From the NCBI RefSeq assembly GCF_003752155.1, contig NZ_RJVG01000006.1, forward strand, positions 1 through 64,000: DNA of 64,000 nt, read 5' to 3'. Positions 26,233 to 35,900 of this stretch are shown here, piece after piece. How positions within the stretch are numbered: the first letter of the stretch is position 1; each line of letters begins with the position of its first letter. The position numbers and the translations under genes are program-made. The notes beneath the pieces were generated by a model. It saw nothing but the letters and a program-made list of their open reading frames with translations. It was not told where the DNA came from and did not search any database. This DNA comes from Mobilisporobacter senegalensis. GTDB lineage: Bacteria > Bacillota > Clostridia > Lachnospirales > Lachnospiraceae.

Positions 26233-28293
26233 TTATCTCTTATCGATTAGGCCTCCTATATCGAGAATCAGGCTGATTCTTCCATCACCCAAAAGGGTGC
26301 ATCCTGCGATCCCCTTAATTTTCTTAAAATTACGTATGTACTCCGGCAAGGCCTTAACAACTACCTGCTGCTGGCCAATCAATTCATCTGCAAAGATGCA
26401 AAGTAACTTATCATCCTGTTCTACCATAATAATGATTCCCTCTGTGAAATTGGTAACCTTTGTATCCACCTTATATATCTCATGAATTCTTAAGATTGGG
26501 TAACACTGTCCTCTTACCATAATCATTTCATTATTGTCCGGATCAATTATGATATCCTTTTCTTTTGGTCTAAAAGATTCACGAATGGATATGGTAGGAA
26601 TGGTGTAAGTAGAATTTCCCACTTTAATATTCATGCCATCAATAATTGCAAGGGTCAGCGGTATCTTAAGTGTAATCATTGTTCCTTTATCCAAAGCACT
26701 TTCAATAGATAAGGTGCCCCCGATTGTTTCAATATTTTTAGAAACAACATCCATCCCTACTCCACGTCCCGAAAATTCACTCACTTTTTCTTTCGTGGAG
26801 AATCCCGGCAATAAGATCAGGTTATAAATCTCTCGATCAGACATATCTTCTGCATTCTTATAAAGCAGATCATTCTCTCTTGCTTTCTTAAGAATCTGTT
26901 CTTTATTAAGACCTTTCCCATCGTCTTTCACAATAATAAGTACATCGCTGCCAGAGTTCTTTGCTTCTAATGTAAGGGTTCCAGATTTTGATTTTCCTTT
27001 CAATTCTCTATTTTTTACTGATTCAAATCCATGATCAATGGCGTTCCTTACCAGATGCATTAATGGATCTGAAATATGTTCAATAATATTTTTATCAACT
27101 TCTGTTTCCTCACCGATAATTTTTAGTTCAACTTCTTTTCCTAACTTTTTACACATATCACGTACAATTCGGTTCATCTTGTGAAATGTGGCAGAAAGAG
27201 GAACCATTCGAACTGACATTACCATATCTTGTATTTCACTGGTTATCTTACTTAATTGTACAGCAGCTTTTTGAAAATTATCTAATTCTAATCCTCTTAA
27301 ATCAGGATTTTGTATCACCATAGCTTCCGCAATCACCATTTCACCAACCAGATCCATAAGTTTGTCCAATTTTGAAACATTTACGCTTATAATGCTTTGT
27401 TGGGAGATTGATTGAGTAACATTGGTTTTGATTTTCCCTTGTTCTTTTGGAATTTGATAATCTTTCTTCTGAATTTCTGATGGTTCTTCTGATAAGAACT
27501 GTTTAAACTCGTCCTCATTCTCCAGCTGAGTTAACTCTAATTCTTTTAAAAATATTGTTTGTTTAAAAAACTCAAACATTTTTTCATATGACAGATCCGA
27601 CTTTAGATAGACGATGAATCCATCTCTCTTTATAATATCAACGCTTTCTTCATCCTCAATGATATCTTCCGGAATATGATATATTTCTTTGGTTATGTCA
27701 TTGAGATTGTGTATAATTGTATATGCCCTTATATTTTCCATTTCACATCCATCTTCAAAATAAATGGTTGCTTTAAAGGCATTTTTATATACAGTAGTTA
27801 TTACCTTATCCTGGCTTATGTAATATTGCTTCTTTGACTCTTCCACTTTTTGCTTTGTTTTATCAATGTTTTTATAATTATTTGCTTGCTGCAGACCATA
27901 TAGGAATTCTTTTATCGTCCCAATCAAAGTGGTAGCTTTGCCGTCTGCGCTATCCTTATTCTTAATTTTTTCCAGCTCTATCTTAATAAAATCGATACCT
28001 TCTAATATTAAATCAGAAAGAGCCGAACAATCTATATTCTGTGGATTCTCTTCACGAATATAATAAAATAAATCTTCAATTGAATGTGCAAGTCCTGATA
28101 TTTCGCTAAACATCATCATTGCGGAAGACCCTTTTATTGTATGCATAATTCTGAATATTTCATTAATTGCAGTTTTTGTATAACACTTTTCCTTGTCACT
28201 ATCTAAAATACTTTGTTCCAACTGTTCAATAAGTTGGGTACTCTCAAATAAAAACATCTCAAGCATTGGTTCATTTATATATTCTTCTGACAC
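26233..28293 (-). CDS. cheA: Chemotaxis histidine kinase CheA (module 2)
   Basis: 686 residues with the same P1-P5 order as module 1. His51 in RIMHTIKGSSAMMM is the phosphorylation site, the N box is HLVRNAIDHGFES, and G boxes DDGKGL and GRGVGMDVV are intact. The linker (about 135-175 and 265-300) is the variable part. It follows cheY by 11 bp and precedes cheW by 39 bp. Having two full, catalytically intact CheA paralogues in adjacent clusters is unusual for an adaptation system with a single CheR and CheB. Confidence 0.97.
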   Translation of the reverse strand: MSEEYINEPMLEMFLFESTQLIEQLEQSILDSDKEKCYTKTAINEIFRIMHTIKGSSAMMMFSEISGLAHSIEDLFYYIREENPQNIDCSALSDLILEGIDFIKIELEKIKNKDSADGKATTLIGTIKEFLYGLQQANNYKNIDKTKQKVEESKKQYYISQDKVITTVYKNAFKATIYFEDGCEMENIRAYTIIHNLNDITKEIYHIPEDIIEDEESVDIIKRDGFIVYLKSDLSYEKMFEFFKQTIFLKELELTQLENEDEFKQFLSEEPSEIQKKDYQIPKEQGKIKTNVTQSISQQSIISVNVSKLDKLMDLVGEMVIAEAMVIQNPDLRGLELDNFQKAAVQLSKITSEIQDMVMSVRMVPLSATFHKMNRIVRDMCKKLGKEVELKIIGEETEVDKNIIEHISDPLMHLVRNAIDHGFESVKNRELKGKSKSGTLTLEAKNSGSDVLIIVKDDGKGLNKEQILKKARENDLLYKNAEDMSDREIYNLILLPGFSTKEKVSEFSGRGVGMDVVSKNIETIGGTLSIESALDKGTMITLKIPLTLAIIDGMNIKVGNSTYTIPTISIRESFRPKEKDIIIDPDNNEMIMVRGQCYPILRIHEIYKVDTKVTNFTEGIIIMVEQDDKLLCIFADELIGQQQVVVKALPEYIRNFKKIKGIAGCTLLGDGRISLILDIGGLIDKR

Positions 28294-28304
28294 ATTATCC
28301 CCTC

Positions 28305-28679
28305 CTATATACTTTTATTAATATCTAGTATTTTATTTAGGGTATTAACTAAATGTTCTTCCTTAATTGGTTTTACGATAAATGATCTTGCCCCATTTAT
28401 AACTGCTTCTTTAATCTGTACTTCCTGTCCTAATGCAGATACAACTACTACTTTAGCCCCTCTGTCATACTCCATAATAGCTTTTAGGGCTTCGATCCCC
28501 GTCATTTCAGGCATTGTCAGATCCATAGTTACAATATCCGGTTTCAATTCCTTATATTTTTGTATCGCCTCAATACCATTTGCCGCCTCCCCTGCAACCT
28601 CAAATTGATTTTTCTCCAGAATGTTTCTTATCGCCAATCTCATAAATTGAGCATCGTCGACAATCAGAACTTTTTTCAT
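28305..28679 (-). CDS. cheY: Chemotaxis response regulator CheY
   Basis: 124-residue receiver domain. Asp8/Asp9, phospho-acceptor Asp53 in TMDLTMPEMTG, Ser/Ala in VSALGQ and Lys in VKPIKEE are present. Strongly CheY-like, so it is the expected output of the CheA proteins, acting on the flagellar switch if flagella are present. It is placed between tetR (34 bp upstream) and cheA. No flagellar gene occurs in the window. Confidence 0.93.
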   Translation of the reverse strand: MKKVLIVDDAQFMRLAIRNILEKNQFEVAGEAANGIEAIQKYKELKPDIVTMDLTMPEMTGIEALKAIMEYDRGAKVVVVSALGQEVQIKEAVINGARSFIVKPIKEEHLVNTLNKILDINKSI

Positions 28680-28713
28680 ACTTTACCCTCCTTGTTTTTT
28701 TATTCATATAAGC

Positions 28714-29298
28714 CTAACCAAATGAATCCATCACTTGGATAAGTGTAGATAAAATTTTCTCTTTCAATGAGAATTTTCTCTTAGAAATTTTCCACTCCAA
28801 ACAGATCATAATAAAAAATCCAAATATTATATCCGGTATGTTATCACCATTAACATCTGGCCGAATTTCACCCTCCTGCTGTGCAAGATCTACTAATTCC
28901 TTTAAATATCCGGTACGTTTCTCTATGATATTATCCACTTTATCTGTAAGTTCAGTTTCATACCTTAATACATCAAGATTTAATAAAATAGAAGTAATCG
29001 CCGGATAATTCTCATAATATTCAACATGGGAATTAATAAGGTATATTATTGCATCTCTCGGTCTTAGGTTCTTAAGTTTTGTTGATTGAAAAATATCGTT
29101 ATCAAACTCAGAAAAATATTCTAAGACCGCCAATAGCAGCTCATTTTTACTTCTGAAGTGCCTAAATAATGCACCTTCAGAAATATCCTGTCTTCTTGCA
29201 ATTTCTCTTGTAGACAGTCCCTGAATACCAAGCTCATCAATAATTTCTATCGTTGTAATAATAAGCCTTTCTTTTCTGTGCAATATACTATATTTCAT
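28714..29298 (-). CDS. TetR-family transcriptional regulator
   Basis: 194 residues from the ATG at 29298, chosen because AAGGAG lies 7 nt upstream. N-terminal helix-turn-helix is seen in IQGLSTREIARRQDISEGALFRHFRSKNELL (about 26-56), followed by an all-helical ligand domain. A palindrome at its own promoter and a nearly identical one at the module 1 cheA promoter suggest autoregulation and control of both chemosensory operons. It is the first gene of the module 2 series (34 bp before cheY). Its effector is unknown. Confidence 0.92.
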   Translation of the reverse strand: MKYSILHRKERLIITTIEIIDELGIQGLSTREIARRQDISEGALFRHFRSKNELLLAVLEYFSEFDNDIFQSTKLKNLRPRDAIIYLINSHVEYYENYPAITSILLNLDVLRYETELTDKVDNIIEKRTGYLKELVDLAQQEGEIRPDVNGDNIPDIIFGFFIMICLEWKISKRKFSLKEKILSTLIQVMDSFG

Positions 29299-29313
29299 GA
29301 CCCATCTCCTTAA

Positions 29314-29333
29314 GTAAGTAATCAATCGCTTAC
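29314..29333 (-). promoter_or_regulatory. Palindromic operator at the tetR promoter
   Basis: Plus strand GTAAGTAATCAATCGCTTAC, an imperfect palindrome located 8 nt after the -10 box, so a bound repressor would block initiation. Same arrangement as at 17818-17837. Confidence 0.78.
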
Positions 29334-29341
29334 ATAACTTG

Positions 29342-29370
29342 ATTTTAATCTCTTGATATTAATTTGTCAA
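29342..29370 (-). promoter_or_regulatory. Sigma-A promoter of the tetR-cheY-cheA series
   Basis: Minus strand TTGACA (29370-29365), 17 nt, TAAAAT (29347-29342), about 45 bp before the tetR start codon. Confidence 0.78.
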
Positions 29371-29476
29371 TAAAAAGTAGGACAAAAGTCGCAAATATTC
29401 GACAAATTTCTACTTTTATATGCAATAATTCATAATACAACCTGCTCTGCCCTATATATATTAATTAATTCATTAT

Positions 29477-29522
29477 AAAAAGTAAGTCACCAGATGGCAA
29501 ATATGTCATCTGGTGACTTACT
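29477..29522 (-). terminator. Terminator of the four-gene DUF5716/5717-like operon
   Basis: Perfect stem AGTAAGTCACCAGATG/CATCTGGTGACTTACT with a 10-nt loop, followed by TTTTTA on the minus strand. Begins about 20 bp after the stop codon of the membrane protein gene. Confidence 0.85.
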
Positions 29523-29540
29523 GAATTTAATAATATGAAT

Positions 29541-30743
29541 TTATATGTTTATATCATATTTCTTTAATGATTCAACTACTTCTTTCTTCCAGTCCGGATC
29601 CTTTGAAATTAACTTCTGAATCTTTTCCATACCATCCTGTTTTAATTTCGTATTGTAATCAATTCTTTCTCTTAACTTGGCCCTTCTAACATTTAGACGA
29701 TGTCTTACTTCTACCATCTCCCTATTGTCGATAATGGCAATTGCTTGATAAATCCAGATATCTGGATCTGCAATTTTAAACTTCCTTAAATTTTTTACCA
29801 ATACTTCATTATAATAATTAAGCAATTCCGTATTATTCTTATATCTTCTTTCTTCATCCTTTGCTTTCATATATTGTTCCCACAGGTATTTTAATTCACT
29901 GGAAGAATTCACTCTATGCTTATTATAGGAATAATCTAATAAATTTGTTGTATTCACATATTTTATTTTTACTTTATTTAATAGACCAATTGCCCGGTTA
30001 AGTTTTTGTTCCGTAAGTTTCGTTTCATAGATATTCCTTCTCGCTTCATAGAATACATAAACTGCACTGATCACAGCCATAATAATTGTAAGAATATACG
30101 GTATCATCATATTTTTGTAAAATACACTTGCAATTGTAGCAAATAAAGACAAAAGGCCTACAACGAGAAAACTTATTATAATTGCAATTCCTTTCAGATA
30201 TTGTTGCTGTTTTAAAATTTCCTCTTTATTAAAGTGGAGAGATCCTTTCTCTCCCTCTAATGCTCTCATATCATTTTTAACAATGATTAAATATTCTTCA
30301 TTCTTTTTAATTTTAATAATCTCTTCCGGTATCTCTTCTTCGTATTGTTCCATATGCTGATATTGAACATCCGTTATCTTAATGTCTTTTCGGTTCTGAT
30401 AGCCGGTGCGGTCCCTTGTTAAAGTAATTATTTTTCTTGCAGAATCTTCAAGATCTGCTCTCTCTTCCACTGGAATAGCATCAATTTTCTGCATATCAGT
30501 TAGGTAGGAGGTCACTGCCTGATATTCTACTTTTGCTTCGTCAATTTGCCTGGAGGCCTCTACAATACTCTCACAACTATCTTGGATATACTTTTTTCGC
30601 TTGGGTGTGGAATCATAGTTATCTGCTTCTTTCTCAAAATTTACTTTTTCTATTTCAACCTGAGTTTCATCCACTATATTATCTCTGTCTTCATTCTCAT
30701 CTCTATCTGACTTGTCCCTCTTAAACCAATTGAAAAATCCCAT
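29541..30743 (-). CDS. Two-helix membrane protein with coiled coils (four-gene cluster)
   Basis: 400 residues, not recognised as a characterised family. The N-terminal 180 residues are highly charged and helical (begins MGFFNWFKRDKSDRDENED), followed by two membrane helices (about 184-208 and 211-232) forming a hairpin, then a long helical, basic C-terminal domain (about 235-400) with regular heptad-like spacing. Both large domains should lie on the same, probably cytoplasmic, side. It lies 10 bp after the TPR-like gene, last in the operon, and is followed by a strong terminator. It would be the membrane anchor of the proposed complex. Confidence 0.82.
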   Translation of the reverse strand: MGFFNWFKRDKSDRDENEDRDNIVDETQVEIEKVNFEKEADNYDSTPKRKKYIQDSCESIVEASRQIDEAKVEYQAVTSYLTDMQKIDAIPVEERADLEDSARKIITLTRDRTGYQNRKDIKITDVQYQHMEQYEEEIPEEIIKIKKNEEYLIIVKNDMRALEGEKGSLHFNKEEILKQQQYLKGIAIIISFLVVGLLSLFATIASVFYKNMMIPYILTIIMAVISAVYVFYEARRNIYETKLTEQKLNRAIGLLNKVKIKYVNTTNLLDYSYNKHRVNSSSELKYLWEQYMKAKDEERRYKNNTELLNYYNEVLVKNLRKFKIADPDIWIYQAIAIIDNREMVEVRHRLNVRRAKLRERIDYNTKLKQDGMEKIQKLISKDPDWKKEVVESLKKYDINI

Positions 30744-30753
30744 TCTCTTCTCC

Positions 30754-31584
30754 TTAGTTTCCTCTGAATTCTTTTTTCCATATATTAATCATATTATCTA
30801 TTTCCTTATAGAATATTGTAAAATTTCCTTCTTCTTTCCGCTCCATGATCTGCTTAAATTTTTGATAAGACGATGACTCTGTCATAGTGCTTAAACATTC
30901 ATTCCATTCTCCATTCATTTCAAAAAGAATTTCTGAATCCAGATTATAGTTTATGATTTCTTTCTGATAATCCTCTTCATAATTACCTAGTTTTAAAGTA
31001 TAAAAATACTCCTTTAACGTTTCTTCATCATGATTATGATCGTATGCTTCTTTAAACATACTAGAAGCTTCTTTTATAGAAGCTGTATGTAGTTTAATAA
31101 TAGCCTGGTTATGGAGAATATCTCCGATTTCTTCTTCCCTTAACAGATTGGCATCATCAGAATTTAGTATTTCCATATATTCTGCCTCTGCTAACTGGTA
31201 ATTCTTATATTTCAAAAGATGGTCTGCCTTAATCTTTCTTCTTCTTATTGGTTCCAGATCTCTGGTCTCATCTATAATCTGTATTATTTCTTTTATTTCA
31301 GCCTCTCCATAATAATCAGATGCACACAACAGGGTGACCACAATATCTTTAAGAGAGTTTTTATTATCAATTAGACTTTTTAATTTTTGAGCTGTCTCAG
31401 GAAGTTTTAATTCCTCCTCTATCCACAGTGCTAATTCTTTCGTAAAGGTATCTTCACAAATTGCATATATATTATGAAATATATAATATGCAATTTCTTC
31501 AATTGAGTAAATATTAGTATTTGTTAAAGCAAATTGATACGGTTTTAAAGCCAGATTGCCGTGACATAAAATTAGTTTTCCCAA
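30754..31584 (-). CDS. TPR-like helical protein (four-gene cluster)
   Basis: 276 residues, mostly helical, no signal peptide or membrane segment. It starts MGKLILCHGNLALKPYQF. The middle part reads as tetratricopeptide-type repeats (about 118-205, including KADHLLKYKNYQLAEAEYMEIL and LHNQAIIKLHTASIKEASSMFKEAYD). Likely a protein-protein adaptor. It lies 51 bp after the Hsp70-like gene and 10 bp before the membrane protein gene. The family has no known function that I can name. Confidence 0.78.
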   Translation of the reverse strand: MGKLILCHGNLALKPYQFALTNTNIYSIEEIAYYIFHNIYAICEDTFTKELALWIEEELKLPETAQKLKSLIDNKNSLKDIVVTLLCASDYYGEAEIKEIIQIIDETRDLEPIRRRKIKADHLLKYKNYQLAEAEYMEILNSDDANLLREEEIGDILHNQAIIKLHTASIKEASSMFKEAYDHNHDEETLKEYFYTLKLGNYEEDYQKEIINYNLDSEILFEMNGEWNECLSTMTESSSYQKFKQIMERKEEGNFTIFYKEIDNMINIWKKEFRGN

Positions 31585-31635
31585 TGTGATACCTCCCTGT
31601 CTTTTTTATAGATTATCTTTATCCCCTAAACTATC

Positions 31636-32904
31636 CTAAAGGTAAATCATTTGTTCCCATATTCGATTGGAAGAAGGATAAAATTCTCCAAATCCCTGGT
31701 CTTTTACAGCAATAATGCAGGTTTTATTATCTTCAAATTTTGTTCTTAGCTGAACTCTTGCTGTTTTATTCGGTTCATTGACGATTCCTTCCAGCGCAAT
31801 GATTTGACTCGTCTCATTTCCATTTAAAATATTTCTGATAATAACCTCAATTTCTTGTTCGTCATCCAAAATAATGTCAAAACAACTTTCAATGTTATAC
31901 CATGGATTCCCTGCACTTGCCAATGTAACCTCCACTATACCTGCATCATAATATACTCTCATAAGAATATCACTATCTACCATCTCATCTGTTAAAAAGA
32001 GAAAGTTTTTTAATTTGCTTTCAATTGCAAGTTCCCTTGCAGTATAACATGCACCTTTTACATATAAATTCTGACCTTTAAAGATTCTTCTTCCTACACA
32101 TAAACTGGCGATTAAATCATCCGCCCAATTATCTTCAAAACCTTTTCCTGTCATATAGATGGTTGATATTATCTGCTTGTTTAATGCAGTTTTTGTAATA
32201 TCTTCAAAAATATACCTTATTTCATCCAGATTGGAGCTTTCTGTTAACATATGATAAGTTAGTTGATTTGAAAAATCTTTATACTTTGTTCCCACTATTA
32301 TTGGATTTGAATTACGGTTTATACTAATTTGAATATAATTCATTCCTGATTCATCAAAATCAAACAATCCGATATCATTCGTCCATAGTTCCTTCCTTTG
32401 GCTAAGAGCATAATAAAGATAACTTTGTGTATGGCTCTGTATATAGAATCTGTCTTCATTGATTCCCAAATTCGAAAGGGCAATATGCAGTGCTTCTCTT
32501 AATAAAGAATTAGGAGCTTTCAATGTAAATACTATTTTTAAAATCGATTCATTAGGGTAAATCTTTTTCAATATGATTAAACATTTTCTTAAAAATCTCT
32601 CTAGCAAATCTGTACCAGTAAAATTAACATCATATATTGTTATCTCTTCATTTTTTTCAATTAATTCAATGATATCAGTAACCAGATATGCTCCATTTAA
32701 GTTTGCAAGTTTAATGGCCTCCTGACCATAAACCCACTCTTTTTCTTTATTGGTAACTCCTAATACGGTAGGGATAAGATATTGTTCCTTATTTTTTTCT
32801 TCACAAATGGATTCTGGTTCAAAAGTCTTATAGTTATAGCAAGCGATTTGTGAATAATCATTACATAAGTCAAAACCTACAAGTAGTTTTTGTTCATCCT
32901 CCAT
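31636..32904 (-). CDS. Degenerate Hsp70/actin-like protein (DUF5716-like)
   Basis: 422 residues with the outline of an Hsp70/actin nucleotide-binding domain. LLVGFDLCNDYSQIACYN (about 7-24) corresponds to the phosphate-1 motif but lacks the usual Gly-Thr; GLFDFDESGMNYIQI near residue 180 corresponds to phosphate-2 with the glycines replaced; IYMTGKGFEDNW near residue 250 corresponds to the adenosine motif and keeps two glycines. Nucleotide binding is thus possible but hydrolysis doubtful. About residues 330-420 look like a beta-rich C-terminal region. I associate it with the Clostridia family DUF5716 from memory; an HMM search would settle this. It is cotranscribed with the 1189-residue protein gene (20 bp gap). 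Confidence 0.78.
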   Translation of the reverse strand: MEDEQKLLVGFDLCNDYSQIACYNYKTFEPESICEEKNKEQYLIPTVLGVTNKEKEWVYGQEAIKLANLNGAYLVTDIIELIEKNEEITIYDVNFTGTDLLERFLRKCLIILKKIYPNESILKIVFTLKAPNSLLREALHIALSNLGINEDRFYIQSHTQSYLYYALSQRKELWTNDIGLFDFDESGMNYIQISINRNSNPIIVGTKYKDFSNQLTYHMLTESSNLDEIRYIFEDITKTALNKQIISTIYMTGKGFEDNWADDLIASLCVGRRIFKGQNLYVKGACYTARELAIESKLKNFLFLTDEMVDSDILMRVYYDAGIVEVTLASAGNPWYNIESCFDIILDDEQEIEVIIRNILNGNETSQIIALEGIVNEPNKTARVQLRTKFEDNKTCIIAVKDQGFGEFYPSSNRIWEQMIYL

Positions 32905-32924
32905 TGTTATCTCCTCCCTTTCTT

Positions 32925-35900
32925 CTATTTCATCTTAATTAATCCATTTTTAATAAATTCACTTCTCATATAATTCTCCATTAATTGTACCAACGTTTTA
33001 TCATCTTTTAGCTCTTTCGCCATCAGCATTAAATTAATCAGATTATACTTGGAATTATCTTCCTCGTCCATAGTTTTATCAATTTTGACACTAATACTTT
33101 CTGTAATGCTTTCCCCATTCTCATCTTTTTCCGTAATGTAATATTGCAATTCTTCATCATAAAAAATTATAAATTCTTTCACATGGATACCTAAATACAC
33201 ATTATTCATTGTTTGGGAAATAAATTCTTCATTACTATCTTTATTAATACGATAATGTATTACAACTTTCTTTTTTGGATCAGTAATATATTCCACATAG
33301 TATTTATCGCTGATATAGGAAGGAAGCTGAAAACTTTTTTGAAACTTTTGAAAAAATGGAAGTGAAAATCCCTTTTTAATATATTCAAAAACATGGAATT
33401 TAGCAAATTTAATCTCCTCTTCACTTAATTCATTTTTTATACTGAAATACTTTAGAACTGCAAGCATACAAACATCATTTTCCGCTATTACAAGTTCTTT
33501 TTGGATAATAGAAAAAAGTTCTTCATCTACAACTCTGTCATGAACCAGATATCGATATGCATAAAAAGATAAAAATCCTTTGATTAACTTACTATTGTGC
33601 CCTAAACCATAATAGGATGCAAATATCTCCAAAGGGTTTCCCACATAACTTTTTGCAAATAGCATCTGGCCAAGTAATCTTTCTTCCAATTCTGTAGTTG
33701 TAAGATTAAATTCCTTGGAAATCTTCCATAGCTCATACATATCTTTGGTGGTTCCATTATAATATTTCACCAGAAACTGTAAAATAGTATCATCATATTT
33801 CCCTGAATGAAATACGTAAAAACATATTGTGATAAACTCCTCTTTAAATTCCTCATTTACCTCTTTATCATATCTGGCAATCAGCTCTCTGCATAATTTT
33901 AATAATCTTTTCACTGAAATTTGTTCAAACCCATATTCTATAATAAACGAAAAGACCTCCATATACATGCCGGCTACGATTGCATATTCTAAAACTTGCG
34001 CCCGTTCGAATTTATTTAGACATTTTATATTTAAATGGAGAAGATGATTAAATAAATAATTCCCATCAAGGCTGTCATGATGGTATTGGATCAAATCCCA
34101 GAAATACATCTTAAAATATTCTTCTCTAAGATCTGATAAATGTATCACTTTTTCTCTGACTAATACTGCATTATCATCAAATTTCTGATATTTATTAATC
34201 TTCTCAGCTAAAGATAATAAAAGCATGTAATTATCAATTTGATAATTATAACAAATATCAATGAAGCGATCTGAATTCATCAATTTCGTAATCTTATAAT
34301 CTATAGCAGATAAGTGGCGGTTTTCATTATGGTCAACAAAAAAAACTTCTGCATTCTCCGTAAAGATATTAATCTGGGCTTCTCCTTCTACGAGTGGTAC
34401 ATAACTTTCTGTCTTTAATTCTTTATGTACTACCACAACTCCCTTTATCTTATGATTGTCACATTTAATAACATGACGAAACATAATATAAGGCAAGTCA
34501 TATGCAACGCTCTCAGTAATCATGTCTTTTGTTAAAAGATCCTCATAAATAATTGATAAATTGCGGTTTATGTTATGAGATCCAATCTGTTTCATACAGA
34601 AATTCTCCATCTGTTTCAAATAAGTCCGGTAAATAGATGCATTCTGTGCTTTATTCCTAATAATATATGCATATAAATATGCTTTCTTATTATCCGATAA
34701 ATTACTATTATATATAAAATACAAAAGAATTGGTGAAGATAAAATAATATTACTCTCTTCATCAATGGAATACATATAACTTTCATGTAATCCGGTGATT
34801 TTTAACTGAGCTTCTACTCCCAAACGATACCACTGAAAATACTTCTTATCTGTCTTCTGGCCTTTGATTAACAGGGAGCAAATCCCGGTAAGTATTTCTT
34901 CTGAGTAATATTTATCATATAAAATCACTAAATTTTTAAATATATTATAACGATATGTCTTTTCCCTGCCTGCCAGATATGTAAACTGAGCCGCCATATC
35001 TTTTCCAATGGCTTCATATTTAATCCCAAAGTTTATTATATGGAATTCAAATATCCCTATTTCATGTAATAAGGAAGGTTCCTTGTTTAGAATATTAAGA
35101 GCTTCAAAATATAGAATCGGACTATGGGTCCCTGATAAAACTTGTTCTTTTATCTGAGCAAGCTTATACATAATATTTTCCTCATAGTTTTTATCTAAAT
35201 ATAATAAAAACCAGAGAATTCTATGATCTTTATGCCCATTTTCATAAATATATCTAATTTCCCTTACTGCATGATCGATAATATTTTGTTCTTTATGATA
35301 TAAGGCTTTTAAATATAAATAGGCACAATATTTTAACCCTGCAGATTGCTTGAATTCATTTTCATAATCATTTAGAGTATCTAATAACTGACCTGCTTTT
35401 TCCTCCTGTTCCGTTATAATATACAAATGTGCTGTAAGCATCGTATAAAGAATTTGATTCGGACTGCCTGATATCTTATGGAGGATACCTTCCGCTTCCT
35501 GTATATACTCGTTTAGCTTGATAGTTCCCAGTCTAAATTTAAGATATGATTTTGTTAATTCTAATTGGCATCTTTTATTTAAACGGTTATGTTCTTCCCT
35601 GATCCTGGTTTCTTTTATATAATGACATATAATATTAACTACAAATACCTGATTGTATGTAGTGATAAATATTCGTCCGAAATTTCTGCCATCTCTTAGA
35701 TAAGATGGATTTATGATAAACTCAAGACCATAAGAATTTCCAATAAAATTTTCCGGTCTGACAGTCGTATGCTCTAATGATATAAAGGAGGTATCTGTAC
35801 TAATATCTACTTCAAGGTAACCCCATTGATCTTTTGTTAATGTAATTCTGTCCATAAATGATTCCACGGAATCAATTTTATACTCAAGGTTCTGTTTATC

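Noticed and set aside
31636-32904. Plain annotation as DnaK or MreB
   Set aside because: Key phosphate-loop glycines are missing and there is no substrate-binding domain typical of DnaK.
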